Source: VRUE01 sp963697915
GTDB lineage: Bacteria; Actinomycetota; Thermoleophilia; Solirubrobacterales; 70-9
Direction of reading: 5' to 3'
Length of the DNA stretch: 64,000 nt
NCBI GenBank assembly: GCA_963697915.1
Contig: OY969103.1
Location: 186,001 to 250,000, forward strand
The notes beneath the pieces are model-generated. The model was not told the origin of the DNA, did no database searches, and saw only the letters and a program-made list of their open reading frames with translations. A program made the translations under genes and the position numbers. Within the stretch, counting starts at the first letter, position 1, and every line of letters begins with the position of its first letter. This document shows positions 24,967 through 32,314 of this stretch, piece by piece.

Positions 24967-25316
24967 CGACTCGACCTGCGCAATTAACTCAGACTTGGTT
25001 ATTTCCGCATCGTAGCGGCGGCCTCGGTGGAGTCTGAGTTGAATCCCCGGCGGTAGCTACCCCGACCCGTAGAGATCGAGCGGATCATTCCGATCAACAC
25101 GGCACTCGGACAAGCAGGCTCACCGAGGAGCGACCGCTGGGCACTGCGTGGTGGCAAGAGGCATTTCGGAAGCCCTCGGTACGGCGGCTGACCGCCAAAG
25201 GGTTCTCAGGCTCGCTGTCCGATAGCCAGAGCTGGCTTCAAGCTCTCGCTTCGCAGCCAGTGACTGCTCGGCAACTGACCGGGTGCACCGTCTCGACCCT
25301 GGACGCAATCTCGGCA
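24967..25316. other. 350 bp without a convincing gene
   Basis: Only short frames without protein character are found. The stretch is less GC-rich than the host average and may be decayed island DNA. No repeat or tRNA fragment was seen. Confidence 0.4.
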
Positions 25317-25928
25317 TCAGAACCATTCGTGGCCCGGCGGACATACATCGTCCATCGACATCGACGGATCGATCTCACGCACCCTCCCCTTCAATTCGGG
25401 ACTCGAGAGGAATGCGTCAATCAACGTTCTCGAGCCCCCTACGCAAGACCAGTCGTCGTCCCACAGAGTCGAGAAAAGCCATGTTCGATCGGACGGGAAC
25501 ACGAGGTCCGGCAGGTCTTCGCCCCATCCGTCCCGGCGCCATGTTCCAGCCTCCTCCGGGCCTGCCTCGACCAGCACGTACTCCCATGAGGCATAGAGCA
25601 TCGTCCTCGGTGCGCTGGGGAAAACGACGTCGGCGGCGCCGGTCTCGAGAAAGCCCAGCCACCAAGGTTGGATGCTCGACTCTTTGCTGAGGATTGCCAG
25701 CACGGCTCGGTCATGACCGTCGCGTTGCGCCTCCAGGTCAGTCGGTCCGTGGTGCCCCGTCCCTGGAAGCTCGACGGTCACATAGGCATCGAACACCGCC
25801 GGTATGGCGTCGCCAGCCCACTTCGAGGCGTCCTTGATCCAGCTGACTTGCGCCTCAGAGCCGATCCGCCACTTGCGTCCGTCCTTGACGCGCGTCTCGC
25901 TGCCTTCAGCCTCCGCCCCCGAGCCCAT
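25317..25928 (-). CDS. hypothetical protein in accessory island
   Basis: A 203-residue soluble, acidic, Trp-rich protein. Features seen are VKDGRKWRIGSEAQVSW, ELPGTGHHGPTDLEAQ, SSIQPWWLGFLETGAADV, MLYASWEYVLVEAGPEEAG and DDDWSCVGGSRTLIDAFL. The spacing of Trp/Phe and the LIDAFLSSPEL end recall small immunity-type proteins of bacterial accessory regions, but I cannot name a family. It is 67 bp from the stop of the ATPase gene and in the same direction, so it could be cotranscribed with it. Confidence 0.65.
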   Translation of the reverse strand: MGSGAEAEGSETRVKDGRKWRIGSEAQVSWIKDASKWAGDAIPAVFDAYVTVELPGTGHHGPTDLEAQRDGHDRAVLAILSKESSIQPWWLGFLETGAADVVFPSAPRTMLYASWEYVLVEAGPEEAGTWRRDGWGEDLPDLVFPSDRTWLFSTLWDDDWSCVGGSRTLIDAFLSSPELKGRVREIDPSMSMDDVCPPGHEWF

Positions 25929-25995
25929 GCCGCTCAGGCTACCCGTGGGCGCTCGGCGACCTCAGATCTACCGCCCGGGTGCGCTCCCGAGAGAG

Positions 25996-27747
25996 TCATT
26001 CAGCGAGACTAGCTACGTCATTGAGGAAGACCTTGATGTCGGCCGGAATATGTTCGGCATCCAGATGTTTGGCGACCTCATAGGAATCGACTGACAGCTG
26101 ACCAAGCACCGCCGGGCCTCCGTCCGACAGGATCGCTTTCCCGCGAACGTCCATCAAGGCCTGGGGTGCGTTGGCATCAGCGAACTGATCGCCCACCGCT
26201 ATTCCGTGCTGATTCATCAGGTAGTCCTGAACTTCCTCCTCGGACTGCCCTGAAGCAACTGCGATGGCGGGTGGCCAAATCAAATAACTCTCAATGTGTC
26301 GCCGACGCCACCGCCGTGGCTGAAAGTTCGGGTCCGCCGGAATCGCATTATCAACGAGGTCCTCTTTAACCGTCTCGGTTGGCTCATCGTCCCTATCTCT
26401 GAGACTAAGTGCACGAAGCTCCGGGATCTCTTCCTTCAACGCTAGGTACAGCTGTCGTCGTTCCTTCTGTCCCTGGGTCGTTCGCCATTCGACCCATAAA
26501 TCGGGCCACGCAGTCCCAAGCGTCTCGGCCAAGATCTTGAGAATCCCTACGTCGCTTCTTCCCTCGACAAAAAGCACACGTTTCGTCTTCTTTGCCCCAT
26601 CCACCCTCGGGGCATAGTCGGTTCCCATCCCAGCAAGCATTCCGACCTTCTGACTCTCCTCCTCGAGGTAGCGGCTCTCAAGTCCTCGTACCTGAAAGAT
26701 GTCTCTTGGTTCAGCATTGCGAAGAATCTCGGTCGAATGAGTCGCTATCAGTACCTGCTTGCCGCTCGCAGATGCAAGATCTCGCAGCGACTCCAAGAGT
26801 TGGACCTGTAGTGATGGATGAAGGTGCGCATCGGGCTCATCAAGCAGCAGAACATCGATGTCGGGACTGGTCGCTAGGGCGAAAACCGATAGCCACTGCA
26901 GAAAGCCGCTTCCCTCGACCATTAAATCGCGCTTGTTGTAATCGGGGTACCGCTTTACCTTGAAGCCTTGGACCTCGCCTTTGACAACCTCGATCTGAAT
27001 GTACGAGTGGTACTCCTCGCGGAAGGCGGCGACGTCAAGTTCGACACTGAAGGTAGTACGGAGCTTCTGCTGAAGAAGCTCCCAGGGATCGCTTGCTCGG
27101 AGTTTCGCTAGATCCGAATTGCTGATCTTCGATTTATCCCCTCTAAGTTGGGCGCGCTCGGCGGTATTCGCCACCTGCATGTCGAGAAGAATGTTGCGAA
27201 GGACGGCCCCCGCCAATCCCTCCCCGATCCGCCGACGTCGTATCGCGCCGGACGTGCGCATCTCACGATCGGTCATTCCGGCGAATGGCGGGAGATATGC
27301 GAATCGCGGGATCCTGTCTTCGGGACCTAAGTTGGAGTCGGTTCGCTTAACGAAGAGTCGGTCATTTGCGAGTGATAGTCCGAACTCCAGAGAACGATCC
27401 TCTCCATCCAGCTTCCAGTCGCAACGAATCTGGAGCGTGTATCCATCCGGCTCATCGACCCGCTGGGGCTTGAGGTTCGTCCAGAGATGTTTCAGCGAAG
27501 GGACGTTGATAGGCGAGAACTCGTCATCGCCCAATCCAAGGCCTTGACCAGAGTAGTCAGCAAGGAAGGCTTCGGTCCCTCTCTCCATTTCCAGAGCGGT
27601 TCGGCAGAACTCCCAAACGGCTAGTCCATGGAGGAGCGAAGACTTTCCGGCGTTATTGCCGCCCCCAAGCAGCGAAACGCCGGGGTGCAGGACGAACGAA
27701 TTATCCCTGAACTGCTTGAAGCGATGGAAGGTGGCCTTGACAAGCAT
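25996..27747 (-). CDS. AAA ATPase fused to TOPRIM/DUF4435-like domain (OLD/PARIS-like defence protein)
   Basis: A 583-residue protein. The ATPase part has an SMC/ABC-like Walker A at GGGNNAGKSS (residues 28-37), a signature-like GSGFLQWLSVFALA (from 279), a Walker B VLLLDEPDAHLHPS (from 299) and a switch ATHSTE (335-340). The C-terminal part has the TOPRIM acidic set, VLFVEGRSD (Glu395) and SLRDRDDE (Asp451, Asp453), followed by RRRHIESYLI (from 481), a pattern seen in DUF4435-type domains. This order is that of OLD-family nucleases and of fused ATPase-DUF4435 phage-defence proteins such as one-gene PARIS-like forms. The frame is open to 27996; ATG 27747, directly before LVKATFHRFKQF, is the natural start. 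It is divergent from the 27833 gene across 85 bp, and is less GC-rich than its surroundings. Confidence 0.85.
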   Translation of the reverse strand: MLVKATFHRFKQFRDNSFVLHPGVSLLGGGNNAGKSSLLHGLAVWEFCRTALEMERGTEAFLADYSGQGLGLGDDEFSPINVPSLKHLWTNLKPQRVDEPDGYTLQIRCDWKLDGEDRSLEFGLSLANDRLFVKRTDSNLGPEDRIPRFAYLPPFAGMTDREMRTSGAIRRRRIGEGLAGAVLRNILLDMQVANTAERAQLRGDKSKISNSDLAKLRASDPWELLQQKLRTTFSVELDVAAFREEYHSYIQIEVVKGEVQGFKVKRYPDYNKRDLMVEGSGFLQWLSVFALATSPDIDVLLLDEPDAHLHPSLQVQLLESLRDLASASGKQVLIATHSTEILRNAEPRDIFQVRGLESRYLEEESQKVGMLAGMGTDYAPRVDGAKKTKRVLFVEGRSDVGILKILAETLGTAWPDLWVEWRTTQGQKERRQLYLALKEEIPELRALSLRDRDDEPTETVKEDLVDNAIPADPNFQPRRWRRRHIESYLIWPPAIAVASGQSEEEVQDYLMNQHGIAVGDQFADANAPQALMDVRGKAILSDGGPAVLGQLSVDSYEVAKHLDAEHIPADIKVFLNDVASLAE

Positions 27748-27832
27748 TTTCCGCGAGACTATCTGCGCGCTAGGCGGACTTCCCCCCAAATCGATCTTGG
27801 GGCAGCCCTCACACCTTCGCGCTGAAACAGCG

Positions 27833-28687
27833 ATGCGCCCCGACGACTTCTTTGCCGAGCCCGATTCCGACCCCTTGGATCCTTTCGGGATCCCATCCAA
27901 GCCCCGCTTCAACCTTGAGCTTGTCCGGAAGATGCGAGCCCGGACCCTCGACCAAGCAGACGACCTGGAGGCGGCGGTCGCCCTATCCCGACTCATCCAC
28001 GATGACCCAGAAGCGTTTGGGACCGACGGCGGCGAGGAGTTAACCGAGGCTCAGATGCGTGAATCGCTTCTCGCGTTAGGCAGCGTGCTCAAGCGATTGA
28101 GGCTCGAACGTTTCGAGGTTCCATTCCGAGATTTCAGAACGTTTAAGAGCTACTGGCTCAAGAACGACGGCTACGGATCCTGGCAGGCTCGGAGAGACAT
28201 TCTCAATGAGATCTTCGATCCCATTCATGACGCTCTCGCTGAACGCGAGGGCGAAGCACTCTCCTCCAATCTCGCACATCCGATCAGCCCGAGAGGGCGC
28301 ACCGGCTGGTCCCGCGTGGATGAGGAAGTCGCTGAGCTACATCGTCACTTCGCGCAGGCAAGGACCCCTCAGGACTATCGAAACATCGGCAACGACTGCG
28401 TGATCGTCCTCGAAGCGCTGAGTCGCCAGGTTTACGCCGCGGACCGCCATCTCCGCGATGGCGAGGAAGAGCCTCCGGTTGCTAAGACGAAACTGAGAAT
28501 CGACCGCTTTATAGAGGACGCCGTGCCAGGCAGCGATAACGCGCCGCTTCGAAAACTGGCGAAGGCTGCCAACGATCAGGCTCAAGCGGTCAAGCACCGC
28601 GCTGCGAGCACTCGAAAAGAAGCCGGAATAGCTGCTGATTCAGCCATCCTCCTTGCCAATATCCTTCGCCGTCTCGACGAGGGCTAA
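27833..28687 (+). CDS. unknown protein with possible HEPN-like C-terminus, partner of the island ATPase
   Basis: A 284-residue soluble protein. The N-terminal two thirds carry FEVPFRDFRTFKSYWLKN, GSWQARRDILNEIFDPIHDAL and a helical segment with DEEVAELHRHFAQARTPQDY and RNIGNDCVIVLEALSRQVY. The last 60 residues (LRKLAKAANDQAQAVKHRA, then STRKEAGIAADSAILLANIL) form a helical hairpin with a VKHR element, like the HEPN/abortive-infection C-terminal helices in RNA-targeting defence proteins. The assignment is a pattern judgement only. The gene is divergent from the ATPase gene with a shared 85-bp control region, and ends 122 bp from tRNA-Pro. The start ATG 27833 is the first Met before protein-like sequence. 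Confidence 0.65.
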   Translation: MRPDDFFAEPDSDPLDPFGIPSKPRFNLELVRKMRARTLDQADDLEAAVALSRLIHDDPEAFGTDGGEELTEAQMRESLLALGSVLKRLRLERFEVPFRDFRTFKSYWLKNDGYGSWQARRDILNEIFDPIHDALAEREGEALSSNLAHPISPRGRTGWSRVDEEVAELHRHFAQARTPQDYRNIGNDCVIVLEALSRQVYAADRHLRDGEEEPPVAKTKLRIDRFIEDAVPGSDNAPLRKLAKAANDQAQAVKHRAASTRKEAGIAADSAILLANILRRLDEG

Positions 28688-28808
28688 GGGGATGTAGCCA
28701 GCCCAGACGAGGCCGCCTGGGTACCACGGGCGGTACCAAACGCCGTTCCCCGCGCGTCTTTACCACGCCACTTCGGCCTAAAGCCGCTTCCCAAGCCGGC
28801 TCTGAATA

Positions 28809-28882
28809 TCGGGGAGACAGGATTTGAACCTGCGACCGCTCGGCCCCCAGCCGAGTGCGCTACCAGACTGCGCCACTCCCCG
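28809..28882 (-). tRNA. tRNA-Pro (anticodon GGG)
   Basis: A 74-nt cloverleaf. The acceptor CGGGGAG pairs with CTCCCCG, the anticodon arm is CTCGG-CTGGGGG-CCGAG giving GGG, and the T arm is CAGGTTCAAATCCTG. The discriminator is A. Its 3' end faces the lower-GC island, the usual side for integration of mobile DNA into a tRNA gene. Confidence 0.94.
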
Positions 28883-28958
28883 TGGCTGCTTCGCATTCTG
28901 ACGGATTCGGGCAAACTGTCTAGCGGTCGCTGGCCGCACCGGGAGGCGGCTTGCGCGC

Positions 28959-29029
28959 GCGGTGGTAGCTCAACGGTAGAGCCTCGCCCTTCCAAGGCGA
29001 TGATGCGGGTTCGATTCCCGTCCGCCGCT
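28959..29029 (+). tRNA. tRNA-Gly (anticodon TCC)
   Basis: A 71-nt cloverleaf. The acceptor GCGGTGG pairs with CCGCCGC (one U-G), the D arm is GCTCAACGGTAGAGC, the anticodon arm is TCGCC-CTTCCAA-GGCGA giving TCC, and the T arm is CGGGTTCGATTCCCG. The discriminator is U, as usual for tRNA-Gly. Confidence 0.94.
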
Positions 29030-29086
29030 TCTCCGGGCTGATCGCGGCGGCTTCAGGGCGCCCGCTGACCTGCCGATAGCCGCTAG

Positions 29087-30322
29087 ATGCGCCTTGGCGT
29101 TCGACTCTTCCCTGCCCTCGCTTGCCTGACCGCGACCGTTGCGCTGCTCGGCGCTGCCGGCTGCGGCGGCTCCAGCGCGAACGAGCGGGTGCCGGCGGCC
29201 GGGGGTGAAGCGGCGCTGATCGATTGGCCGCTGTTCGGGCGGGTTCCGGAGCGCACGCACTACCTGCCCGACGAAAGCCGTGAGCTCGACCCGCCGCTGC
29301 ACGAAGACTGGTCGATCAACACGCACGCGCTGCTCGAGTTCCCGCCCGCGGTCGGCGGCGGCGTCGCCTTCCTGGTCGACAAGTACGGCAACATGAAAGC
29401 GGTGCGGCTGCAGGACCGCAAGGTCCTCTGGGAGCGCCTCCGCGACCGGCGCCAGAAGGGGCCACCGAAGGACACGACGGCACCTGTCTTCCACCGGGGC
29501 CGCGTCTTCGTCGCCTTCGAGGACGGCGACCTGGTCGCGATCGACGCCGCCGACGGCAAGAGGGTCTGGAAGCGCAACCTCGGCGCCCACCTCGAATCCT
29601 CGCCGCTGGCGGTCGGCGGCACGCTCTACCTCGGCGACGACAAGGCCAACCTGGTCGCCGTCCGCGCCGCCGACGGCGCCGTGCGCTGGCGCCTCAACAC
29701 CCCCGGCGCGATCAAAGCCAGCCCCAGCCACCACGACGGCCGCATCTTCGTCGCCGACTATGAGGGGACGATGTTCAGCGTCGACGCCGAGAGCGGCAAG
29801 CTGATCTGGCGCACCAACACGACCGCGGTCCGCCCCTTCGGCGAGGGCGGCTTTTACTCCTCACCCGCGGTCGGCTTCGGCAACGTCTACGCCGCCCGCG
29901 ACGACGGCACCGTCTACGCCTTCGACCAGCGCAGCGGCGAGGTGCGCTGGTTCTTCCGGACCGGCGACTACGTCTACGGCTCGCCGGCGATCGCGGAAGT
30001 CCCCGGCACGCCGCCCTCCGTCTACATCGGCTCCTACGACGAGCACTTCTACGCGCTCGACGCGCGCAGCGGGGCCCGGCGCTGGCGCTACGACGTCGGC
30101 GGTGCCGTGCCCGGCACCGCGGTGGTGGTCGGCCGCACCGTCTACACCTCGAGCTTCAAGACCGACCGGACGATCGGGCTCGACGCCAGCAGCGGCCGCA
30201 AGGTCTTCACGCTGCCCCAGGCCGGCTACACCCCGGTCGTCTCCGACGGCCGCCACATCTACGCGATCGGCTACTTCGAGCTGGTCGGGCTGCGCCCGGG
30301 ACCCAGCAAGGGACGCGGCTGA
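29087..30322 (+). CDS. PQQ-type beta-propeller lipoprotein
   Basis: A 411-residue exported lipoprotein. The signal ends in a lipobox (LLGAAGCGG, Cys around residue 26). The body has repeated blades of PQQ-enzyme type: LVAIDAADGKRVWKRNL, LVAVRAADGAVRWRLN, MFSVDAESGKLIWRTN, VYAFDQRSGEVRWFFR and FYALDARSGARRWRYD. The spacing is about 40 residues and each ends in the conserved G-x-x-x-W. These proteins are usually outer scaffolds (BamB-like) rather than PQQ enzymes when the catalytic residues are missing, as here. The role is unknown. ATG 29087 is the only start that gives a proper signal peptide. Confidence 0.9.
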   Translation: MRLGVRLFPALACLTATVALLGAAGCGGSSANERVPAAGGEAALIDWPLFGRVPERTHYLPDESRELDPPLHEDWSINTHALLEFPPAVGGGVAFLVDKYGNMKAVRLQDRKVLWERLRDRRQKGPPKDTTAPVFHRGRVFVAFEDGDLVAIDAADGKRVWKRNLGAHLESSPLAVGGTLYLGDDKANLVAVRAADGAVRWRLNTPGAIKASPSHHDGRIFVADYEGTMFSVDAESGKLIWRTNTTAVRPFGEGGFYSSPAVGFGNVYAARDDGTVYAFDQRSGEVRWFFRTGDYVYGSPAIAEVPGTPPSVYIGSYDEHFYALDARSGARRWRYDVGGAVPGTAVVVGRTVYTSSFKTDRTIGLDASSGRKVFTLPQAGYTPVVSDGRHIYAIGYFELVGLRPGPSKGRG

Positions 30323-30323
30323 C

Positions 30324-31904
30324 CTACCAGGCGTCGACGAAGCGGTGGCCGCGCTCGGGCAGTGCGTGCGCGCCCGCCGCCGCCAGGGTCGAGACGATCA
30401 GCGCCCGCGTCCGGGCCGGGTCGACGACGTCGTCGAGCTCGAACAGGGTCGCCGCGTTGAGCGCCTGGGCGTTGCGCTCCGCCGCCGCGGTCAGGTCGCG
30501 CACCCGCTGCTCCCTCTCCGCCTCGTCCTCGATCGCCTCCAGCTCCTTGCGCAGCGCCAGCCGCACCGCCCCCTCCAGCCCCATCGGCCCGAGGTGCGCC
30601 GAGGGCCAGGCGACCGTCAGCAGCGGCTCGTGCAGGCTGCCGCCGGTCATCGCCTGGGCGCCGAGCCCGTAGCCGCGGCGCAGGATCACCGCGACCAGCG
30701 GCACCCGCAGCGCCGCGCCGGCGAGCAGCAGGCGCGAGGCGTGGCGGACCAGCCCGGTCGCCTCGGCCTCGGGGCCGACCATGATCCCCGGCGTGTCGAC
30801 CAGGGAGACGACCGGCAGCCCGAAGGCGTCGCAGAGCTGCAGAAAGCGGGCCGCCTTGTCGGCCGCGTCGCTGGTGATCGCGCCGGCCGTGTGGCGGGTG
30901 TCGTTGGCGATGAAGCCGAGTGGCCGGCCCTCGATCCGGGCCAGGGCGGTGACCATCTCGGGCGCGAAGCACGGGCGCAGGAAGGTGACCGAGCCCTCGT
31001 CGGCGAGGATCTCGATCGCCGGCGCCACCGGGTAGGCGCGCCGCTCGCGCTCCGGCACCAGCTCGCGCAGCTGGGTCTGGTCGGGTTCGGGGCCGGGCGG
31101 CGTCGCGCCCTGGAAGTAGGAGAGCAGCCGCTTCGCCATCGCCGTCGCCTCCGCCTCGTCGGCGACCGACACGTCGACGACGCCGTTGCGCTCCTGCACG
31201 TCCAGCGGGCCGACCGCGTCGGGGTCGACCTTGCCGAGCCCGCCGCCCTCGATCATCGCCGGCCCGCCCATCCCCAGCGAGATGTTCTCGGTGGCGACGA
31301 TCAGGTCCGAGCAGCCGGCGATCACCGCGTTGCCGGCGAAGCAGCGGCCCGCGACGACCGCGATCCGCGGCACCAGGCCGGAGAGCCCGGCCCAGAGCGC
31401 GAAGGCGCGCGTGTCGAGGGCGGAGACGACCGGGTAGTCGGTGTCTCCTGGCCGCCCGCCGCCGCCCTCGGCGAAGAACACGGTCGGCAGCCGCAGCCGC
31501 TCGATCAGCTCGAAGAGGCGGTCCTTCTTGCGGTGCCCGAGCGCCCCCTGGGTGCCGGCCAGCACCGTGTAGTCATAGGAGAGGACCGCGCAGGCACCGG
31601 CCTCGCCGAAGAGGTCGCCGTTAACCCGCGCCGTGCCGCCGACGAGGCCGTCGGCCGGCGTCCGCTCCAGCAGCTCCCCCAGCTCGCGGCGATCGCGCTG
31701 CGCCGCGATCGCGAAGCGGCCGTACTCGACGAAGGAGCCCGGGTCGACCAGGTCGGCGACGTTCTCGCGCGCGGTCCGCCCGCCCGCCTCGTGGCGGCGG
31801 CGCACCGCCTCGGGCCGCCCCTCGTCGCTGGTCAGCGCGGCGCGCCGACGCAGCTCGGCCAGGTCCTCGCGCTCCCCCGGTCTCTCCTCACCCGCCCCGA
31901 ACAC
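30324..31904 (-). CDS. acyl-CoA carboxylase carboxyltransferase subunit
   Basis: A 526-residue biotin-dependent carboxyltransferase of the AccD/PccB type. The N-terminal crotonase-fold half has RLPTVFFAEGGGGRPGD, GRCFAGNAVIAGCSDLIVA and ISLGMGGPAMIEGGGLGKV (oxyanion Gly residues). The C-terminal half has GFIANDTRHTAGAITSDAADK, LVDTPGIMVGPEAE, LRRGYGLGAQAMTGGS and the PSAHLGPMGLEGAV motif. It moves a carboxyl group from carboxybiotin to an acyl-CoA, giving malonyl- or methylmalonyl-type products. The distance between motifs resembles the acyl-CoA carboxylases of actinobacterial catabolism. No biotin carboxylase gene is next to it, so the partner is elsewhere. It is convergent with the propeller lipoprotein, one base apart. 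Confidence 0.9.
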   Translation of the reverse strand: MFGAGEERPGEREDLAELRRRAALTSDEGRPEAVRRRHEAGGRTARENVADLVDPGSFVEYGRFAIAAQRDRRELGELLERTPADGLVGGTARVNGDLFGEAGACAVLSYDYTVLAGTQGALGHRKKDRLFELIERLRLPTVFFAEGGGGRPGDTDYPVVSALDTRAFALWAGLSGLVPRIAVVAGRCFAGNAVIAGCSDLIVATENISLGMGGPAMIEGGGLGKVDPDAVGPLDVQERNGVVDVSVADEAEATAMAKRLLSYFQGATPPGPEPDQTQLRELVPERERRAYPVAPAIEILADEGSVTFLRPCFAPEMVTALARIEGRPLGFIANDTRHTAGAITSDAADKAARFLQLCDAFGLPVVSLVDTPGIMVGPEAEATGLVRHASRLLLAGAALRVPLVAVILRRGYGLGAQAMTGGSLHEPLLTVAWPSAHLGPMGLEGAVRLALRKELEAIEDEAEREQRVRDLTAAAERNAQALNAATLFELDDVVDPARTRALIVSTLAAAGAHALPERGHRFVDAW

Positions 31905-31960
31905 CCGCCGGATGTTCCCAGACCCTGGCGCCGGCGGCTGGCGCCTGGGAGGATGCCGAC

Positions 31961-32296
31961 GTGGCCGCTGCCGCCAACGGGCCCGTCTACGCGCTCAACC
32001 TCTTCGACGTCGCCGATCGCGAGGAGTACCTCGCCTACTCGCGGCGCTCGCCGGCCGCGGTCGCCCGGCACGGCGGCAAGGTGGTGGCGCTGGGTCAGTT
32101 CAGCGAGGCGATCGTGGGCGACATCGAGCCGCGCAAGGCGTTGATCGTGGTCGAGTGGAAGAGCCGCGCCCACTTCGACGCCTACCGCGAGGACCCCGAG
32201 CTGGCCGACCTGCACCCGCACCGCGAAGCCGGCGGCGGCAACTACGTCTGGCACCTCTTCGACAAGCTCGAGGACCTGCGCCCGCTGCTGAAGTAG
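31961..32296 (+). CDS. DUF1330-family small protein
   Basis: A 111-residue dimeric alpha-beta barrel (ferredoxin-like) protein. NGPVYALNLFDVADREEYLAY, AVARHGGKVVALGQFSEAI and KALIVVEWKSRAHFDAYREDP, followed by the ADLHPHREA end, are the DUF1330 pattern, which occurs in proteins with monooxygenase-like folds but no known reaction. The start GTG 31961 lies 56 bp from the divergent carboxylase start. Confidence 0.85.
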   Translation: MAAAANGPVYALNLFDVADREEYLAYSRRSPAAVARHGGKVVALGQFSEAIVGDIEPRKALIVVEWKSRAHFDAYREDPELADLHPHREAGGGNYVWHLFDKLEDLRPLLK

Positions 32297-32314
32297 GCGG
32301 GTCGGACGCCCGGG

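Noticed and set aside
27748..27996. N-terminal extension of the island ATPase frame
   Set aside because: The extra residues are Ser/Arg-rich, overlap the divergent gene's start region, and precede the normal ATPase N-terminus (LVKATFHRFKQF).
28688..28808. Direct repeat GGTACCA near tRNA-Pro as an attachment site
   Set aside because: Only seven bases long, both copies within 20 bp, and not derived from the tRNA end.
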